A DNA stretch of 64,000 nt, from positions 4,799,001-4,863,000 of the forward strand of contig NZ_CP010951.1 in assembly GCF_001580455.1 (NCBI RefSeq), given 5' to 3'. The first letter of the stretch is position 1; each line of letters starts with the position of its first letter. The notes below the pieces were generated by a model. It made no database searches. It was not told the DNA's origin and saw only the letters and a program-made list of their open reading frames with translations. A program made the translations under genes and the position numbers. Below are positions 8,678 through 16,352 of the stretch, in pieces. The DNA is from Ramlibacter tataouinensis (lineage in GTDB: Bacteria > Pseudomonadota > Gammaproteobacteria > Burkholderiales > Burkholderiaceae_C).

Positions 8678-8752
8678 AAAAAGGCAAGAAGGGCGCCGGG
8701 GCCGCAGAGCAGCATTGCTTGCCCCTGCGATCCCCTACGCCCTCTTGCCTTT
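8678..8752 (-). terminator. Intrinsic terminator-like hairpin after the thiolase gene
   Basis: Arms 8680-8695 and 8738-8752 pair over about 15 bp (AAAGGCAAGA/TCTTGCCTTT core) with a loop of about 42 nt. On the minus strand the second arm runs into TTTTT. It lies between the thiolase stop and the next acyl-CoA dehydrogenase start, so it may reduce rather than stop read-through. The long loop makes it less certain than a compact terminator. Confidence 0.5.
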
Positions 8753-8766
8753 GGAGTGAGTGCCTT

Positions 8767-9942
8767 TTAGAGAACTTCAAACACCCCGGCGGCACCCATG
8801 CCGCCGCCGATGCACATGGTCACCACCACCCGCTTCGCGCCGCGGCGCTTGCCCTCGATCAGCGCATGGCCGGTCAGGCGCTGGCCGGACACGCCATACG
8901 GGTGGCCAACGGCAATCGCGCCGCCGTCCACGTTGAGGCGGTCGGCCGGGATGCCCAGCTTGTCACGGCAGTACAGCACTTGCACCGCGAAGGCTTCGTT
9001 CAGCTCCCACAGGTCGATGTCGCTCACCTTCAGGCCCAGGCGCTTGAGCACCTTGGGCACGGCGAACACCGGGCCGATGCCCATCTCATCGGGCTCGCAA
9101 CCGGCGACGGCGAATCCCAGGAAGCGGCCGATCGGCTTGAGGTTGTTGCGGCTGGCGTACTCCTCGCTCACGACCACACAGGCGCCAGCGCCATCGGAAA
9201 ACTGGCTGGCGTTGCCAGCGGTGATCACGCCGCCGGGCAGCGCCGGGCGGATGCCGCTGATGGCTTCCTTGGTCGTGCCTTCGCGCAGGCCCTCGTCCTT
9301 GCTGACGGTCACCTCCTTGGTGATCAGGCCCATGACCGCGTCGGCGACGCCGGCCTTGACGGTGATCGGCGCGATCTCGTCGGTGAACCTGCCGGCCGCC
9401 TGGGCGGCACAGGCCTTCTGCTGGCTGGCCGCGCCGTACTCGTCCTGGGCATCCTTGCTGATGTTGTAGCGCTTGGCCACCTGCTCGGCGGTCTGCAGCA
9501 TGCTCCAGTAGACCTCGGGCTTCTTCTTGTCCAGGTCGAGGTCGCGCAGCATGTGCATGTTCATTTCCTGCTGCACGCAGGAGATGCTTTCCACGCCGCC
9601 CGCCACGTAGACCTCGCCCTCGCCCGCGATGATGCGCTGCGAAGCCATGGCGATGGTCTGCAGGCCGGAGGAGCAGAAGCGGTTGACGGTGGCGCCCGAC
9701 ACGGTCACCGGCAGGTCGGCCATCAGCGCGATCTGGCGCGCGATGTTGGACCCGGTGGCGCCCTCGGGATTGGCGCAGCCCATGAGCACGTCTTCCACCG
9801 CGTCGCCCGGCACGCCGGCGCGCTGCAGCGCGTGCTTGACGGCATGGCCGCCCAGCGTGGCGCCGTGGGTCATGTTGAAGGCGCCCTTCCAGCTCTTGGT
9901 GAGCGGCGTGCGGGCGGTCGAAACGATTACTGCGTTCGTCAT
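8767..9942 (-). CDS. Acetyl-CoA C-acyltransferase (thiolase)
   Basis: 391 residues, the usual length for thiolase II. The nucleophilic cysteine is C90 in NRFCSSGLQ. The His motif GHPYGVSG and the C-terminal MCIGGGMGAAGVFE with the second cysteine complete the active site. It cleaves 3-oxoacyl-CoA to acetyl-CoA and a shortened acyl-CoA in beta-oxidation. The gene starts 17 nt after the stop of the FadB-type gene, so the two probably form a functional FadB-FadA pair. An AAGGAAC-like site precedes the ATG. The exact substrate range is unknown. Confidence 0.93.
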   Translation of the reverse strand: MTNAVIVSTARTPLTKSWKGAFNMTHGATLGGHAVKHALQRAGVPGDAVEDVLMGCANPEGATGSNIARQIALMADLPVTVSGATVNRFCSSGLQTIAMASQRIIAGEGEVYVAGGVESISCVQQEMNMHMLRDLDLDKKKPEVYWSMLQTAEQVAKRYNISKDAQDEYGAASQQKACAAQAAGRFTDEIAPITVKAGVADAVMGLITKEVTVSKDEGLREGTTKEAISGIRPALPGGVITAGNASQFSDGAGACVVVSEEYASRNNLKPIGRFLGFAVAGCEPDEMGIGPVFAVPKVLKRLGLKVSDIDLWELNEAFAVQVLYCRDKLGIPADRLNVDGGAIAVGHPYGVSGQRLTGHALIEGKRRGAKRVVVTMCIGGGMGAAGVFEVL

Positions 9943-9959
9943 CTCAGTTCCTTCTCGAT

Positions 9960-12059
9960 TCAGTTGAACGTCTTGCCTTCGGCCGCCAGGCGCGCCAGCA
10001 GGGGCGCCGGTTCCCAGAACTTGGCGTCGTCGCGCGGGTTCTTCTGGAAGCGCTTCATGGCCTGGACCACGTTGAACAGGCCGACCTGGTCGGCATACAG
10101 CATGGGGCCGCCGCGATGCATGGGGAAGCCGTAGCCGGTGATGTAGACCATGTCGATGTCGCTGGCGCGCGCGGCGATGCCTTCCTCGAGGATGTGCGCG
10201 GCCTCGTTGACCAGCGAGAACACCAGGCGTTGCACGATCTCCTCGTCGGAGATCTTGCGCGGCGTGATGCCCAGGGACTTGCGGTGCTCGGAGACCATGT
10301 CCTCCACCAGCTTGGACGGAATCGCGTCGCGCTTGCCTTCCTTGTAGTCGTACCAGCCGGCGCCGGTCTTCTGGCCGAAGCGGCCCAGCTCGCACAGCTT
10401 GTCGGCGGTCTTGCTGTACTTCATCTCGGCGCGCTCGGTGGCGCGGCGCTTGCGGATCGCCCAGCCGATATCGTTGCCGGCCAGGTCACCCATGCGGAAC
10501 GGGCCCATGGCGAAGCCGAACTTCTCGATCGCCTTGTCGACCTGCTGCGGCGTTGCGCCCTCGTCCAGCAGGAAGCCGGCCTGGCGGCTGTACTGCTCGA
10601 TCATGCGGTTGCCGATGAAGCCGTCGCACACGCCGGAGACGACCGCGGTCTTCTTGATCTTCTTGGCGGCGGTCATCACCGTCGCCATCACGTCCTTGGC
10701 GGTCTTCTCGCCACGCACCACTTCCAGCAGCTTCATGACGTTGGCCGGGCTGAAGAAGTGCAGGCCCACCACGTCCTGCGGCCGCTTGGTGAATGAAGCG
10801 ATCTTGTTGACGTCCAGCGTCGAGGTGTTGGAGGCCAGGATGGCGCCGGGCTTCATCACCCCGTCCAGCGCTTCGAACACCTTCTGCTTGACGCCGATCT
10901 CCTCGAACACGGCCTCGATCACCATGTCGGCGTCCTTGAGCTCCTTGTAGTCCAGCGTGGTCTTGAGCAGGCCCATGCGCTGGTCGTACTTGTCCTGCTT
11001 GAGCTTGCCCTTCTTGACCTGGGATTCGTAGTTCTTGCGGATGATGCCGATGCCGCGGTCCAGCGCGTCCTGCTTCATCTCGAGGATGGTCACCGGGATG
11101 CCGGCGTTCAGGAAGTTCATGGAGATGCCGCCGCCCATGGTGCCGGCGCCGATCACGGCCACGCTCTTGATCTCGCGCTTGGGCGTGTCCTCGGGCACGT
11201 CGGGAATCTTCGACGCGGCGCGCTCGGCCATGAACAGGTGGCGCAGCGCGCGCGATTCCGGCGTGAGCATGAGGTTGGCGAAGAGCTCGCGCTCGAAGCT
11301 CATGCCCTCATCGAACTTCTTCTTCGTCGCGGCTTCCACCGCGTCCACGCATTTGGCCGGCGCCGGAAAGTTCTTGGCCATGCCCTTGACCATGTTGCGC
11401 GCGAACTGGAAGTAGGCGTCACCCTGCGGATGCTTGCAGGGCAGGTTGCGCACCAGGGGCAGCGGGCGGGCGTCGGCCACCGAGCGCGCATAGGCGACGG
11501 CCTCCTCGAGCAGCGACGCATCGGAAGCGGCCATCTTGTCGAACAGCTTCTGGCCCGGCAGCTGCGCCAGCATCTCGCTCTTGACCGGCTCGCCGCTGAC
11601 GATCATGTTCAACGCGACTTCCACGCCCAGCACGCGCGGCAGGCGCTGCGTGCCGCCGGCGCCGGGAATCAGGCCCAGCTTCACTTCGGGCAGCGCCACG
11701 CTGGCGCCGGGGGCGCCGACGCGGTAGTGGCAACCCAGGGCCAGTTCCAGGCCGCCGCCCATGACGACGGAATGCAAGGCCGCCACCACCGGCTTGGACG
11801 AGTTCTCCACCGCGGAGATGACGGAGAGCAGGTTCGGCTCCGCGATCGCCTTGGGCGAGCCGAACTCCTTGATGTCGGCGCCGCCGGAGAACGCCTTGCC
11901 CGCGCCGGTGATCACGATCGCCTTGACGGCCGCATCCGCATTGGCCTTGTCCAGGCCCTGCGCGATCGCCACACGCGTCGCATACCCGAGGCCGTTGACC
12001 GGCGGGTTGTTCATCGTGATCACGGCGACGTCGCCATGAACCTTGTATTCAGCGGACAT
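9960..12059 (-). CDS. Bifunctional enoyl-CoA hydratase/3-hydroxyacyl-CoA dehydrogenase (FadB/FadJ type)
   Basis: 699 residues. The N-terminal crotonase domain (about 1-190) shows SGGADIKEFG, the oxyanion-hole region VVMGGGLELALGCH and LPEVKLGLIPGAGGTQRL. The NAD-binding dehydrogenase domain begins near 295 with VIGAGTMGGGISMNF, and catalytic HFFSPANVM follows. The protein performs the hydration and NAD-dependent oxidation steps of beta-oxidation. It is the first gene of the fadB-thiolase-dehydrogenase group. An AGGAGTCTCCAGC-like ribosome-binding site is present. A palindrome resembling a TetR-family operator lies 26 bp upstream of the start codon. Confidence 0.94.
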   Translation of the reverse strand: MSAEYKVHGDVAVITMNNPPVNGLGYATRVAIAQGLDKANADAAVKAIVITGAGKAFSGGADIKEFGSPKAIAEPNLLSVISAVENSSKPVVAALHSVVMGGGLELALGCHYRVGAPGASVALPEVKLGLIPGAGGTQRLPRVLGVEVALNMIVSGEPVKSEMLAQLPGQKLFDKMAASDASLLEEAVAYARSVADARPLPLVRNLPCKHPQGDAYFQFARNMVKGMAKNFPAPAKCVDAVEAATKKKFDEGMSFERELFANLMLTPESRALRHLFMAERAASKIPDVPEDTPKREIKSVAVIGAGTMGGGISMNFLNAGIPVTILEMKQDALDRGIGIIRKNYESQVKKGKLKQDKYDQRMGLLKTTLDYKELKDADMVIEAVFEEIGVKQKVFEALDGVMKPGAILASNTSTLDVNKIASFTKRPQDVVGLHFFSPANVMKLLEVVRGEKTAKDVMATVMTAAKKIKKTAVVSGVCDGFIGNRMIEQYSRQAGFLLDEGATPQQVDKAIEKFGFAMGPFRMGDLAGNDIGWAIRKRRATERAEMKYSKTADKLCELGRFGQKTGAGWYDYKEGKRDAIPSKLVEDMVSEHRKSLGITPRKISDEEIVQRLVFSLVNEAAHILEEGIAARASDIDMVYITGYGFPMHRGGPMLYADQVGLFNVVQAMKRFQKNPRDDAKFWEPAPLLARLAAEGKTFN

Positions 12060-12084
12060 GCTGGAGACTCCTGATGGAAAAAAA

Positions 12085-12096
12085 GAACGGTCGTTC
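12085..12096. promoter_or_regulatory. TetR-type operator-like palindrome upstream of the fadB-type gene
   Basis: GAACGGTCGTTC is a 12-bp inverted repeat with 5 matching bases in each half. It is centred about 31 bp before the start of the FadB-type gene. TetR-family repressors of fatty-acid and CoA-thioester catabolism in Proteobacteria bind palindromes of this general type. No TetR gene is in the window, so the assignment is an inference. The rest of the 213-bp gap holds a 9-bp GC-rich hairpin at 12143-12164 without a U-tract. Confidence 0.4.
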
Positions 12097-12272
12097 GCAA
12101 AACGTGGATTGTAGGTCCTGCCGGGCCCGGCATTCGCAGCGGCGCTGTCCCTGCCGGGACAGCGGGACGCGGATCACCCGCCAACGCAAAGGGCGCAGCG
12201 GGCCCGCAAGGACCTGCTGGAGTGTCCTCTACGTTCGTCTGCGCCCTCTGTGACTCTGCGGTGCGGCCCGCG

Positions 12273-12968
12273 CTAAACCTCCAGCCACTCCTTGCGAATA
12301 TAGGCATCCGCGCGCAGGCTGTCCGGGGTTCCTTGAAACACGATGCTGCCATGGCCCATGACCAGGGCCCGGTCGGAGATCGCCATCGCGATCGTCAACT
12401 TCTGCTCGATCAGCAGCACGGACACGCCGCGCTGCTTGAGCTTCTGCAGGTACTGGCCGACCAGCTCGACAATCTTGGGCGCCAGGCCCTCGGTCGGCTC
12501 ATCGATGATGATGAGGTCGGGATCGCCCATGAGGGTGCGGCACAGCGTGAGCATCTGCTGCTCGCCGCCGGACAGCACGCCCGCCTCGGTGTGCTGCCGC
12601 TCCTTCAGGCGCGGGAACATCTCGTACATGTCGTCGAAGGACCAGCGCCCGGTCTGATTGGCGCGCTTCTGGCCGAGCATCAGGTTCTGGTGCACCGTGA
12701 GCTTGGGGAAGATGTCGCGGTTCTCCGGCACGTAGCCGATGCCCAGGTGCGCAATCTCGTAAGGCTTGCGGCCCAGCGTCGGCTGCCCTTTCCAGTCCAC
12801 CGCGCCGGTGCATTCGACCATGCCCATGATGGCCTTCGCGGTGGTGGACCGCCCCGAGCCGTTGCGTCCCAGCAGCGCGACGATCTCGCCTTCGCCCACT
12901 TCGAAGTTCACCCCGTGCAGCACGTGGCTCTTGCCGTAGAAGGCGTGCAGGTTTTCGACTTTCAGCAT
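12273..12968 (-). CDS. livF: Branched-chain-type ABC transporter ATPase LivF (cluster 1), Walker A Lys replaced by Arg
   Basis: 231 residues, the standard LivF length. The Walker A loop reads GRNGSGRST, with Arg in place of the near-invariant Lys that contacts the ATP phosphates. The signature LSGGEQQML, Walker B LIIIDEP and the EQKLTIA segment are intact. It would energise import through LivH/LivM together with LivG. The gene lies 17 nt after livG and ends before the fadB unit. The Arg codon CGG is read directly near 12851 on the plus strand. Whether this subunit hydrolyses ATP or only its partner does is open. Confidence 0.92.
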   Translation of the reverse strand: MLKVENLHAFYGKSHVLHGVNFEVGEGEIVALLGRNGSGRSTTAKAIMGMVECTGAVDWKGQPTLGRKPYEIAHLGIGYVPENRDIFPKLTVHQNLMLGQKRANQTGRWSFDDMYEMFPRLKERQHTEAGVLSGGEQQMLTLCRTLMGDPDLIIIDEPTEGLAPKIVELVGQYLQKLKQRGVSVLLIEQKLTIAMAISDRALVMGHGSIVFQGTPDSLRADAYIRKEWLEV

Positions 12969-12985
12969 TTCTTCAACCTCACCGC

Positions 12986-13756
12986 CTAATGCGCCCCGAC
13001 CTGCGCGTCCGCCACGTGCGAGCCGAGGTAGGCTTCCTGCACCTTGCGGTTGGCGCGCACCTTTTCCGGCGTGTCGAAGGCGATGACCTCGCCATACACC
13101 ACCACCGCGATCTTGTCGGCCAGGCCGAACACCACGCCCATGTCGTGTTCCACCGTCAGCAGCGTCTTGCCGACGGTCACTTCCTTGATCAACTCGATGA
13201 AACGCCTGGTTTCGCTCTTGCTCATGCCGGCCGTTGGCTCGTCCAGCAGGATCACGTTGGCGCCGCCCGCGATGGTGATGCCGATCTCCAGCGCGCGCTG
13301 CTCCGCGTAGGTGAGGTTGACCGCCAGCACGTCGCGCTTCCTGTGCAGGTGGATCCTCTCCATCAACTGCTCTGCGCGCTCGTTGGCGTCATCCAGGTCG
13401 GCCAGGAACTTCAGGAAGGTGTACTTGTAGCCCAGGCTCCAGAGCACGCCGCAGCGCAGGTTCTCGAACACCGACAACTTGGGGAAGATGTTGGTGATCT
13501 GGAAGCTGCGCGACAGCCCCATCCGGTTGATCTCGAACGGCCGCTTGCCGTCGATGCGCTGGCCGTTGAGCAGCACTTCGCCGCTGGTGGGCTCGAAGCG
13601 TCCGCTGATCAGGTTGAACAGCGTGGACTTGCCGGCGCCGTTCGGGCCGATCACGGCCACGCGCTCGCCTTGCGCCACGGCCAGGTTGGCACCCCGGATG
13701 ATTTCGGTCTTGCCGAAGCTCTTGCGCAGGTCCTTGAGTTCGAGGGCATACGTCAT
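12986..13756 (-). CDS. livG: Branched-chain-type ABC transporter ATPase LivG (cluster 1)
   Basis: 256 residues. Walker A is GPNGAGKST, the signature is the degenerate LTYAEQRALEI usual for LivG, Walker B is VILLDEPTAGM, and the switch His is in VEHDMGVVF. The start ATG at 13756 overlaps the livM stop by 4 nt (ATGA), so the genes are translationally coupled. With the neighbouring LivF, which has a changed Walker A, LivG probably provides the fully canonical nucleotide-binding site of the pair. Located at the cytoplasmic face of the inner membrane. Confidence 0.93.
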   Translation of the reverse strand: MTYALELKDLRKSFGKTEIIRGANLAVAQGERVAVIGPNGAGKSTLFNLISGRFEPTSGEVLLNGQRIDGKRPFEINRMGLSRSFQITNIFPKLSVFENLRCGVLWSLGYKYTFLKFLADLDDANERAEQLMERIHLHRKRDVLAVNLTYAEQRALEIGITIAGGANVILLDEPTAGMSKSETRRFIELIKEVTVGKTLLTVEHDMGVVFGLADKIAVVVYGEVIAFDTPEKVRANRKVQEAYLGSHVADAQVGAH

Positions 13757-15042
13757 GCAAGTGCCTCCCGCCGTTTCACTTCTTTTTCGATGAATTCCTG
13801 GATCTCGCCCCATTGGTGGGCGAAATGGCGGCGTGCCAGTTCGAACAGGCCCAGGCCGGTCAGCATGATGAAGGCGCAGCCGAACCAGCTGTTCGCGCTG
13901 TACGCATTGAGCTTGACGCCCAGGAAGGTGAGCTCCGGCCCGAGCGCCGCATTGAGCTTGAGGTGGTAGACCATCTCGATCATGCCGGCCGCGCCCAGCA
14001 GCACGAGGAACGCGGTCACGGCCAGGCCCAGATAGCCCACATACAACTCGCGCAGCCGCCCGAACGCCGCCACACGCAGGTTCATCATGATCAGGCTGGC
14101 GAAGCCGCCGGGCGCGTACATCACCATGAACAGGAAGACCAGGCCCAGGTACAGCAGCCAGGCCTTGGTCAGTTCGGACAGCAGCACAAAGGCCAGCACC
14201 ATCAGGATGCCGCCGATGATTGGCCCGAAGAAGAAGGTGGCGCCGCCCAGGAAGGTGAACAGCAGGTAGGCGCCGGAGCGCGGCCCGCTCACCACCTCGG
14301 AGGTGACGATCTCGAAGTTGAGCGCCCCCAGGCCGCCCGCGATGCCGGCGAAGAAGGCGGAGATGATGAACGCGAGGTAGCGCACCTTCTGGGTGTCGTA
14401 GCCGACGAACTCCACCCGCTCGGGGTTGTCGCGCACGGCATTGAGCATGCGGCCCAGCGGCGTGCGCGTGAACGCGAACATCAGCGCCGTGCACACGAAG
14501 GTGTAGACCGCGATCAGGTAGTACAGCTGGATCTGCGGGCCGAAGGTGATGCTCAGGGGCTTGGGCCCGGCCACCCGGTTGCCCGAGACGCCGCCTTCGC
14601 CGCCGAAGAACTCCGGGAACATCAGCGACGAAGCCCAGATCAATTCGCCGATACCCAAGGTGATCATGGCGAAGGTCGTGCCCGCTTTCTTGGTACTGAC
14701 GTAGCCGAAGACGACGGCAATCAGAGACGCCGACACACCGCCCACGATCGGGATCAGGCTGACCGGAATCGGCAGCGTGCCCTTGGACAGCAGGTTGAGC
14801 GTGTGGATCGCCAGAAAGGATCCCATGCCGCTGTAGACGGCATGGCCGAAGCTGAGCATCCCGCCCTGCCCCAGCAGCATGTTGTAGGACAGGCAGACGA
14901 TGATCGCGATGCCCATCTGGCTGAGCATGGTCTGCGACAGGCCGCTCTTGAAAACCAGCGGCGCCACCAGCAGGATCAGCGCGAACAGGCTCCAGACCAC
15001 CCAGCGGCCGACGTTGTAGGGCTTGAATTCGTAGTGCGTCAT
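13753..15042 (-). CDS. livM: Branched-chain-type ABC transporter permease LivM (cluster 1), long form
   Basis: 429 residues, about 100 longer than the usual LivM. The core carries the conserved GQGGMLSFGHAVYSGMGSF region and many hydrophobic helices. The extra C-terminal part adds membrane segments (around residues 330-350 and 385-405) and a soluble tail rich in charged residues. It forms the transmembrane channel with LivH. The stop overlaps livG by 4 nt, and the gene starts 4 nt after the livH stop. The long form is a recognisable subclass in acyl/aromatic catabolic gene neighbourhoods, but its ligand is not deducible. Confidence 0.9.
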   Translation of the reverse strand: MTHYEFKPYNVGRWVVWSLFALILLVAPLVFKSGLSQTMLSQMGIAIIVCLSYNMLLGQGGMLSFGHAVYSGMGSFLAIHTLNLLSKGTLPIPVSLIPIVGGVSASLIAVVFGYVSTKKAGTTFAMITLGIGELIWASSLMFPEFFGGEGGVSGNRVAGPKPLSITFGPQIQLYYLIAVYTFVCTALMFAFTRTPLGRMLNAVRDNPERVEFVGYDTQKVRYLAFIISAFFAGIAGGLGALNFEIVTSEVVSGPRSGAYLLFTFLGGATFFFGPIIGGILMVLAFVLLSELTKAWLLYLGLVFLFMVMYAPGGFASLIMMNLRVAAFGRLRELYVGYLGLAVTAFLVLLGAAGMIEMVYHLKLNAALGPELTFLGVKLNAYSANSWFGCAFIMLTGLGLFELARRHFAHQWGEIQEFIEKEVKRREALA

Positions 15043-15046
15043 TGGC

Positions 15047-15994
15047 TCAGCCCTCCCGCGTTCCGAGCAGGCCCTTCGGCCGGAAAATCAGCATCAGCAC
15101 CAGGAACATGTAGGGCAGGATGGGCGCGATCTGGCTGATCTTGAGCCGCCACAGGGGATAGCCGAAGCTCTCGGGCGTGATGTCCAGGCCGACCGTCTGC
15201 GCCGCGCCCATCAGCGAGGCATCCACGCCGACGGCGAAGGTCTGGATGATGCCGATCAGCAGCGAGGCGATGAAGGCGCCGACCAGCGATCCCATGCCGC
15301 CGACGACGACGACCACGAAGATGACGGAGCCCACCAGTGTTGCCATGCCCGGTTCGGTCACGAAGAAGTTGCCGCCGATCACCCCGGCCAGGCCCGCCAG
15401 CGCACAGCCGCCGCCGAACACCAGCATGAACACGCGCGGCACGTTGTGGCCCAGCGCCTCCACGGTTTCCGGGTGCGTGAGCGCCGCCTGGATCACCAGT
15501 CCGATGCGGGTGCGGGTGAGCAGCAGCCAGATCGACAGCAGCATCACCATGGCCACCAGCATCATGAAGCCGCGGTACTTCGGGAAGTTGGTGCCGCCCA
15601 CGGTGAACAGCGGCCCCACCAGCGCCTCCGGCACCCGGTAGTCGACCGAACTCGTCCCCCAGACCAGCTGCACCATCTCGAGGATGATGAAGGACAGCCC
15701 GAAGGTGATCAGCAGCTCGGGCACATGGCCGAACTTGTGCACCCGGCGCAGCGCGTACTTCTCGAACACCGCGCCGATCACGCCCACCAGCAGCGGCGCC
15801 ACCAGCAGCGCCGGCCAGTAGCCCACCAGTTGCGCGGTGGTGAAGGCGAAGTAGGCGCCGAGCATGTAGAAGCTGGCGTGCGCGAAATTGAGCACGCCCA
15901 TCATGCTGAAGATCAGCGTGAGGCCCGAGCTGAGCATGAACAGCAGCAGCCCGTAGCTGATGCCGTTGAGCATCGAGACGGTAAAGAACTCCAT
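15047..15994 (-). CDS. livH: Branched-chain-type ABC transporter permease LivH (cluster 1)
   Basis: 315 residues with about eight hydrophobic helices and the family segment MMGVLNFAHASFYMLGAY. The ATG at 15994 is chosen because the LivH fold starts there. An in-frame extension upstream would run through the mobile repeat that begins 7 bp beyond the start codon. The only Shine-Dalgarno-like sequence is AGGA inside the repeat end (16006-16009), 11 nt before the ATG. The binding-protein gene lies upstream beyond the repeat and a terminator. The product is an inner-membrane subunit of the importer. Confidence 0.92.
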   Translation of the reverse strand: MEFFTVSMLNGISYGLLLFMLSSGLTLIFSMMGVLNFAHASFYMLGAYFAFTTAQLVGYWPALLVAPLLVGVIGAVFEKYALRRVHKFGHVPELLITFGLSFIILEMVQLVWGTSSVDYRVPEALVGPLFTVGGTNFPKYRGFMMLVAMVMLLSIWLLLTRTRIGLVIQAALTHPETVEALGHNVPRVFMLVFGGGCALAGLAGVIGGNFFVTEPGMATLVGSVIFVVVVVGGMGSLVGAFIASLLIGIIQTFAVGVDASLMGAAQTVGLDITPESFGYPLWRLKISQIAPILPYMFLVLMLIFRPKGLLGTREG

Positions 15995-16000
15995 AAGTAC

Positions 16001-16274
16001 TAGTGTCCTGTCCCCCAAATATGTGGCATTTCGTTCGGATGCCTGCGGGGATGATCGGTGGGTGGCCAGAGGGGGGCAAGACTGGGCGTCTTGATCCCCT
16101 CTGGGCGCACGCCGAGGGCCCCGCAGGCGCCGAACCCTTCGGGCTGCGCCGTATCGGGGCGCATACCGCGTTGCGGCCACGGGTCAAGCCGCCCAGGCTT
16201 GACCCGCACCCGCGCCTTGCCTGCGCCCCGATACGGCGCAGCGAAATGCCACATATTTGGGGGACAGGACACTA
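16001..16274. mobile_element. MITE-like repeat, family B (274 bp)
   Basis: The element is bounded by perfect 33-bp inverted repeats (16001-16033 and 16242-16274) beginning TAGTGTCCTGTCCCCC. Inside are two arms. Arm 1 (about 16033-16050/16119-16136) contains an inner hairpin 16066-16074/16096-16104. Arm 2 has a perfect 21-bp stem (16143-16163/16222-16242) abutting the right repeat, with an inner hairpin 16181-16189/16197-16205. No transposase is encoded. It sits between the binding-protein gene and livH and is unrelated in sequence to family A, though built on the same plan. Flanking TA at both ends fits a TA target. Confidence 0.85.
16006..16009 (-). promoter_or_regulatory. Candidate livH ribosome-binding site inside the mobile repeat
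   Basis: On the minus strand AGGA lies 11 nt before the livH ATG and inside the terminal repeat of the family B element. No other purine-rich site lies between the element and the start codon. The spacing is at the long end of the usual range, so translation may be weak. Confidence 0.45.
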
Positions 16275-16304
16275 CTGGAAGCTGGGCCATCGACATGCAA
16301 GGTG

Positions 16305-16336
16305 AAAAAAAGCCGGGGAAGAGGCTCCCCGGCTTT
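16305..16336 (-). terminator. Intrinsic terminator after the binding-protein gene (cluster 1)
   Basis: Arms 16309-16319 and 16326-16336 form an 11-bp stem (AAAGCCGGGGA) with a 6-nt loop. On the minus strand the stem is followed by a T-run (16305-16311). It lies just after the stop of the binding-protein gene and before livHMGF. It can give more binding protein than membrane components, as is common in importer operons. Confidence 0.85.
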
Positions 16337-16352
16337 GCGTGCAAGCTGCTCC

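Noticed and set aside
12143..12164. Perfect 9-bp hairpin CGCTGTCCC/GGGACAGCG as terminator of the upstream unit.
   Set aside because: No U-tract on either strand, and the flanking genes are transcribed away from or well before it. Kept only as a structural note.
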